64,000 nt of DNA, from the NCBI RefSeq assembly GCF_010384365.1, contig NZ_CP048397.1, forward strand, positions 992,001 to 1,056,000, in the 5' to 3' direction. The notes beneath the pieces are model-generated. The model did not search any database and was not told the origin of the DNA. It was given only the letters and a program-made list of their open reading frames with translations. This stretch comes from Streptomyces sp. S4.7 (GTDB lineage: Bacteria; Actinomycetota; Actinomycetes; Streptomycetales; Streptomycetaceae). A program made the translations under genes and the position numbers. Position 1 is the first letter of the stretch. Each line of letters starts with the position of its first letter. This document shows positions 59,675-64,000 of this stretch, piece by piece.

Positions 59675-60601
59675 CTATTTGATACCGGAGTTGGCGAAAC
59701 CCTGGACGAAGTAGCGCTGGGTGAAGAGGAACAGCACCACCATGGGGATGGTGGCGAGCGTCGTGCCGGCCATCAGGTACGCCCAGGCGTTCTGGTCGGC
59801 CTGTTGGAACGCGGACAGGCCCACCTGGATGACACGCAGGTCGGTGTCGCTGGTGATGATCAACGGCCAGAGGAAGTTGTTCCAGCTGCTCTCGAAAGTG
59901 AGCAGGGCGACGGTGGCGATGGCCGGCTTGACCAGCGGTGTCATCACCCGTGCGTAGATACCGAATTCGCTCATGCCGTCGATGCGGGCGGCCTCCTCCA
60001 GCTCACGCGGCAGCGAGAGGTAGAACTGCCTGAACAGGAAGATGGCGAACGGCGTCAGCGCGCCGGGGATGATCAGGCCCCACCAGGAGTCGAGCCAGCC
60101 GTGCCCGCCACGCCCCAGGTAGTCGTTCCCGCCGAAGAACGGAATGCCCTTGGCTATCAGGTACTGGGGAACGATCTTCGTGTACGTCGGGATCATCATG
60201 GTGCCCAGCACTCCCATGAACACCACGGTCCGGCCCCGGAACGGCACCCGGGCCAGGGCATACCCCGCCATGGAGGCCAGAGCGAGGTTGAGCGCCGTGT
60301 GTCCGAGCGAGATGAGCAGGCTGTTCCTGAAGTACGTACCGAAGGGGGCGTACTCGAGCGCCTCCGAGTAGTTGCTCCAGTCCCACACCTGCGGCAGGAG
60401 GTTGGGCGGGTACTCGGCGAGATCGGGATCGGTCTTCAGCGAGCTGATGATCATCCACAGGAACGGCACCACCATCACGAGCGATACCGTGACGAGCACC
60501 AGGTGCAGCGCCGTCCTTCGCAACCGGCGGGCGAGCAGGGGGTGGTTCGTGAGCAAGGTGCCGCGAGTCACGTCCCCGCGGAGAAGCTTCTCAGCGGACA
60601 T
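59675..60601 (-). CDS. carbohydrate ABC transporter permease (MalG-type)
   Basis: A 308-residue permease with six spans and the EAA loop LEEAARIDGMSEFGIYARVM. The long periplasmic insertion after FFGGNDYLGRGGHGWLDSWW is typical of CUT1 permeases for oligouronides. It overlaps the MalF-type gene by 11 bp. No dedicated ATPase lies in the locus, so a shared MsiK-like ATPase encoded elsewhere is likely, as for most Streptomyces CUT1 importers. Confidence 0.9.
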   Translation of the reverse strand: MSAEKLLRGDVTRGTLLTNHPLLARRLRRTALHLVLVTVSLVMVVPFLWMIISSLKTDPDLAEYPPNLLPQVWDWSNYSEALEYAPFGTYFRNSLLISLGHTALNLALASMAGYALARVPFRGRTVVFMGVLGTMMIPTYTKIVPQYLIAKGIPFFGGNDYLGRGGHGWLDSWWGLIIPGALTPFAIFLFRQFYLSLPRELEEAARIDGMSEFGIYARVMTPLVKPAIATVALLTFESSWNNFLWPLIITSDTDLRVIQVGLSAFQQADQNAWAYLMAGTTLATIPMVVLFLFTQRYFVQGFANSGIK

Positions 60602-61583
60602 CGTCTTCCTTTCCGGTGAGACGCCGGCTGATCAGCATCAGCACCAGCAGGAACGCGAACAGCACCACACTCTGCGCGCAGGCCGCGCCCATGTTGAACT
60701 CCTTGAACGCGGTGCGGTAGATCTCGTAGGTCATGACCGTCGTCGAGTTGCCGGGGCCACCGTCCGGCGTCAGCACGTACAACTGGTCGAACGCCTGGAA
60801 CGAGTCGATGATCGACACCACCAGCACGAAGAACGTGGCCGGCTTCAGCAGCGGCAGTGTGATGGAGAAGAACTGCCGCACCTGCGAAGCCCCGTCGATC
60901 CTGGCCGCCTCGTACACGTCCTCGGGCATGGCCTGCAGAGCGGCCAGGTAGATGAGCATCTTGATGCCGATGCCCTTCCAGATACTGACGACGATCACGG
61001 CCGTGAGCGCCCAGTCCGGGTCCGCGAGCCACACCGGCCCGTCGATTCCCACCCACCCGAGCATGGTGTTGACCACACCGAGCCGTGGTTCGAACATCCA
61101 CATCCACACGAGCGCGATCGCCACCGTCGCGGTGACATGCGGCATGAAGACAGCGGTGCGGTACCACGAGGCCGCCCGCATCTTCACGCTGAGCAGGATG
61201 GCCAGCACCACGGCGATGGCCATGGCGACGGGCACGGTGAAGAAGGTGAACACCACCGTGTGCCACATGGAGGCGTTCCACGTCTCGTCGCTGAAGATCT
61301 CCTGGAAGTTGTCCAGGCCGTTGAACGAGACGGTGCCGGCGAGGATGTCGTAGTCGGTGAACGCCAGAGCGAAGGTGGCGACCACGGGAATGCCGATCCA
61401 CCAGACGAGATGGATGACCGAGGGCGCCAGCAGAAGCACGGCCGTCCTGCGCCGGTCGTGACCGAACTTCTTCTCACGGGGCGGCCGACCCCGCCAGGAC
61501 GAGGGCGCCGCACCTTTGGTGGAACGATGCACTATCGGCCCGTCCCTGCTTGTGTCGGTGGCCGGACGGGTGGACGTCGGCAT
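60591..61583 (-). CDS. carbohydrate ABC transporter permease (MalF-type)
   Basis: A 330-residue CUT1 permease. A polar, arginine-rich N-terminal 45 residues precedes span 1 (VLLLAPSVIHLVWWIGIPVV). The EAA loop is VYEAARIDGASQVRQFFSIT. The start shares a base with the binding-protein stop (TGATG). It forms the importer core with the MalG-type partner. Confidence 0.9.
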   Translation of the reverse strand: MPTSTRPATDTSRDGPIVHRSTKGAAPSSWRGRPPREKKFGHDRRRTAVLLLAPSVIHLVWWIGIPVVATFALAFTDYDILAGTVSFNGLDNFQEIFSDETWNASMWHTVVFTFFTVPVAMAIAVVLAILLSVKMRAASWYRTAVFMPHVTATVAIALVWMWMFEPRLGVVNTMLGWVGIDGPVWLADPDWALTAVIVVSIWKGIGIKMLIYLAALQAMPEDVYEAARIDGASQVRQFFSITLPLLKPATFFVLVVSIIDSFQAFDQLYVLTPDGGPGNSTTVMTYEIYRTAFKEFNMGAACAQSVVLFAFLLVLMLISRRLTGKEDDVR

Positions 61584-62872
61584 CAGGCCCCCTTGGCGAT
61601 GATCGCCTCGGCCTTCCCAGCAAGCCCCTTGAGGGCCTCGGCGGGAGTGGCCTTGCCGAGCAGAGCGCTTTCCAGCGCCGGCTTGAACTCTTCACGGATC
61701 TCGAGCCAGGTCGGCACCCCGCCCTCGGAGAAGGCGTGGTCGAGGTTGTCCACGGCGAACGAGACGAGCTTGTTGCTCTTCACGTACGACGAGTCGGCCG
61801 CACTGAGGACCGCCGGGATGTTCCCCCGCTGCTCGGCCGCCTGGGGCGACACCTTCTCGCCCGACAGGAACTCCACCAGCTTCTTGGCCTGCTCGGGGTG
61901 GCTGGTCTTCGCCGACATGGTGGCCAGCGTGCCGCCCTGGAACAGCGCGGGACGCTGCTGGTTGAGCATGAACCCGTCGACCTTGTCCTCGGCGATCAAC
62001 TCGGGCGCGCTCTCGGAGATCTGTCGCCACATGTCGTTGTGGCCGATCATCATGGCCGCTCGCCCCTGCACGAGGGGAGCGGCGACCGCTCCCTTCTGGG
62101 TGAACCCGTAGTCCTCGATCTTGTCCGTACGGATGATGTCGACCATCCACTGGAGGGCGTCCACCGCCTCGTCGGAGTCGAGGACCGGCTTACCGCCGTC
62201 GAACAGGTCGGCGCCGTGGGCCCACATCACAGGAAGGTAGGTCTGGCGCAGGTCGTTGCTGAGGATGTCGACGCCGGCCCGTGTCAGCTTGCCGTTCTTG
62301 CGGACCGTCAACTCCTTCGCGATCTCCTTCAGTTCGGTGAGGTCCTTGGGGGGCGCGTCGATACCCGCCTCGGCGAACACGTCCTTGCGGTAGATGCCCA
62401 TCCTGGTGTCGAGCAGGATCGGACGCGCATAGATCTTGCCGTCGTACACACCGGGCTCGACCACACGGGGGTTGTAGAGCCGGGCCAGTTCGTCCTTGCT
62501 GGCCTCCAGGTCGGCCAGGACCCCCTTCTCGGCGAAGGGCGGTATCCAGCCGACGCCCATGAGCATGACGTCGTAGGGCTGGCCTCCCACGATCGAGGTG
62601 GTCAGCTTCTCGTTGAGCTTCCCGTACTCGGTGTAGTCGACCTGAACGCTGACACCGGGGTTGTCCTTCTTGAAGTCGGCGAGCAGGGACGTGAGGAGCT
62701 TCTGCCCGTCCGCCCGGTCGAAGATCGGTGTCAGCAGGCGCAGTGACGCGCTGCCGCTGCCGGACTTGCCGGGGGCGGCCCCGCCGCACGCGGTCAGAGC
62801 CGTGCCGGCCACCGCCGCGGCGCCCAGACCCAGCAGGCTTCGTCTGGACAGGGATGAGGGATGTGAACGCAT
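61583..62872 (-). CDS. extracellular solute-binding lipoprotein (CUT1, oligouronide)
   Basis: A 429-residue binding protein. The signal has both a twin-Arg start (SLSRRSLLGLGAAAV) and a lipobox (ALTAC), suggesting a Tat-exported lipoprotein. The mature part is an SBP_bac_1 fold (LLADFKKDNPGVSVQVDYTE; GVGWIPPFAEKGVLADL). The ligand is inferred to be alginate-derived oligouronides from the lyases in the same operon. ATG 62872 is used; longer frames lack the signal at the N-terminus. It is first in an eight-gene operon (binding protein to the beta-helix gene) facing the LacI regulator. Confidence 0.9.
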   Translation of the reverse strand: MRSHPSSLSRRSLLGLGAAAVAGTALTACGGAAPGKSGSGSASLRLLTPIFDRADGQKLLTSLLADFKKDNPGVSVQVDYTEYGKLNEKLTTSIVGGQPYDVMLMGVGWIPPFAEKGVLADLEASKDELARLYNPRVVEPGVYDGKIYARPILLDTRMGIYRKDVFAEAGIDAPPKDLTELKEIAKELTVRKNGKLTRAGVDILSNDLRQTYLPVMWAHGADLFDGGKPVLDSDEAVDALQWMVDIIRTDKIEDYGFTQKGAVAAPLVQGRAAMMIGHNDMWRQISESAPELIAEDKVDGFMLNQQRPALFQGGTLATMSAKTSHPEQAKKLVEFLSGEKVSPQAAEQRGNIPAVLSAADSSYVKSNKLVSFAVDNLDHAFSEGGVPTWLEIREEFKPALESALLGKATPAEALKGLAGKAEAIIAKGA

Positions 62873-62949
62873 AACTGACTCCCGACAGCGGAACATGCAC
62901 TGGGTGGGTGAGCGAGACTTGCGTTGATCGCGGTGCACCGATTTACTGG

Positions 62950-62961
62950 TGCATCGATGCA
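62950..62961. promoter_or_regulatory. LacI-type operator
   Basis: TGCATCGATGCA is a perfect 12-bp palindrome with the central CG typical of LacI-family sites, in the 164-bp divergent promoter region. A second dyad, GATGT-CA-ACATC, lies at 62985-62996, and GGTGCA is repeated just upstream (62935 and 62948). The divergent LacI protein is the likely ligand. Confidence 0.7.
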
Positions 62962-63036
62962 TGAGACTAGGAACACCGATACTTGATGTCAACATCGTGG
63001 AAACAATGGGTTTTCTTTGAGAGCGGGGGGCGGTTG

Positions 63037-64000
63037 TGGCAGGAACAACGATTTACCAGGTGGCACAGGAAGCGGGAGTCTCACCCAGTACGGTCTCCAA
63101 CCTGCTCAACGGCCGCACCGGCAAGATGCTCCCGGAGACCAGAGCACGGGTCGAGTCGGCGATACGGCGTCTGGGCTACCGTCCCAACCGGGCCGCCCAG
63201 CAACTGCGCACCGGGCGCATCCAGATGCACGGGCTCATCGTGCCGTCGGTGGCCAACCCGTTCTGGGGCACGTTCGCACGCCACCTCGAAGCCGCTGCCC
63301 TGGCGGAAGGGTTCTACATGCTGCTGTGCAACAGCGAGCGTGACCGCGACCGTGAACGCCACTACGTCGAGGAGCTCTGGGGCGACGGCATCGGTGGCGT
63401 GGTCCTGTGCTCGTCGCTCCCGTCACTCGACCACGTGAAGCAGACCATCGAGGCGGGACTCCGGCTCGTGGCCTTCGACCGCACCGCCCAACCCGGAGAC
63501 CCGCACAACGTGGTGAACATCGGGACGGACAACGTGCTCGGAATGCGCTTGGCCACGGAACACCTGCTGGCGCTCGGACACCGGAGGCTGGCCTTCGTGT
63601 CCGGATCGATCGGCAGCATCAACCGGGCCGAACGCTACAGCGGGTTCCGGCAGGCCATCGAGGCCGCCGGTCTGCCTCCGGAGGCCGGGATCGTCTGGTC
63701 GGGAGCGGACACCCTGGACTTCGACGACCGGGACACCGCGGAGCTGGGACGCTCAGCGGCGCGCGAACTCCTCGCGACCGCCAATCCCCCGACCGCGATC
63801 GTCGCCATCAACGACATGTGCGCCCTCGGCGTCATCGCGGGTGTGCGGGAAGCGGGGCTGACCGTGGGCCGCGACATCTCAGTGGTGGGCTACGACGACA
63901 TCATGCTCGCGGGCATGGCGATGCCCGGGCTCACGACCGTACGGCAGCCGGTGGAGGAGATGGCGTCCAACGCGTTCAGCAAGCTGAGGCAGGGCATGGA
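63037..64000 (+). CDS. LacI-family regulator, C-terminus cut by window end
   Basis: The first 321 codons are present. The N-terminal helix-turn-helix reads TIYQVAQEAGVSPSTVSNLL then NGRTGKMLPETRARVESAI, with hinge helix RRLGYRPNRAAQQLRTGR. The sugar-binding domain opens IHGLIVP-like (MHGLIVPSVANPFWGTFARH) and includes SVVGYDDIMLAGMAMPGLTTVRQP. GTG 63037 is the only start that opens the HTH. It probably represses the divergent uronate operon and is released by an oligouronide or its breakdown product. Confidence 0.92.

Overview
The window is high-GC actinobacterial DNA, almost certainly Streptomyces or a close relative. Third codon positions are strongly G/C, GTG and TTG starts are common, genes overlap in GTGA/ATGA couplets, there are ROK, SigB/SigF-type and ECF regulators, and a large secretome of polysaccharide-degrading enzymes. 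Functions were assigned by reading translated sequence for family motifs; no database search was run.

Layout. 0-6.6 kb: 5' end of an acyl-CoA dehydrogenase, a secreted GH18 chitinase preceded by two DasR-type boxes, a TetR regulator, an IS110-family element with a structured leader that looks like a bridge RNA, a Tat-exported C39-like peptidase and a P-loop kinase. 6.6-18.1 kb: a candidate small RNA, a TPR-AAA ATPase, two CBS/DUF21 membrane proteins, a PH-like membrane protein, hisG, hisE, and the riboflavin operon ribD-ribE-ribM-ribAB-ribH behind a clear FMN riboswitch. 18.3-33.1 kb: an NAD(P)-binding protein, a ROK repressor divergent from an MFS exporter, a uracil/xanthine permease, an amino-acid catabolic group (flavin amine oxidase, nitrilase-type amidase, Lrp regulator, APC permease), an SGNH hydrolase, an RsbW-like ATPase, a SigB/SigF-type sigma factor and guaB1. 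33.1-36.8 kb: a worn patch with an N-terminally deleted integrase and a frameshifted F420-type nitroreductase, then a SulP transporter divergent from a MerR regulator.

36.9-50.0 kb is the most unusual part. An ECF sigma factor with a C-H-C-C zinc anti-sigma factor (RsrA-like ligand spacing) sits beside a YnjBCD-like ABC transporter, a YnjF-like CDP-alcohol phosphatidyltransferase, a TVP38/TMEM64 membrane protein, a methyltransferase, a disulfide flavoprotein, a MauE-like membrane protein, a radical SAM enzyme, CcdA and a TlpA-like thioredoxin. The same promoter pattern, GGAA(T/G)-N19-GTT, occurs upstream of the sigma gene, a divergent zinc-finger gene, the ABC operon, the methyltransferase operon and the flavoprotein/radical SAM operon. 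This suggests one redox-linked regulon encoded in a single locus; its chemistry is unknown.

50.6-64.0 kb is a polyuronate, probably alginate, utilisation locus. It has PL6- and PL7-type secreted lyases, a secreted beta-helix protein, a YesL-like membrane protein, two heparinase II/III-like (PL15/PL17-type) oligouronide lyases, an SDR reductase, a MalFG-type ABC importer with its binding protein, and a divergent LacI regulator cut by the window end, with a palindromic operator between the regulator and the importer.
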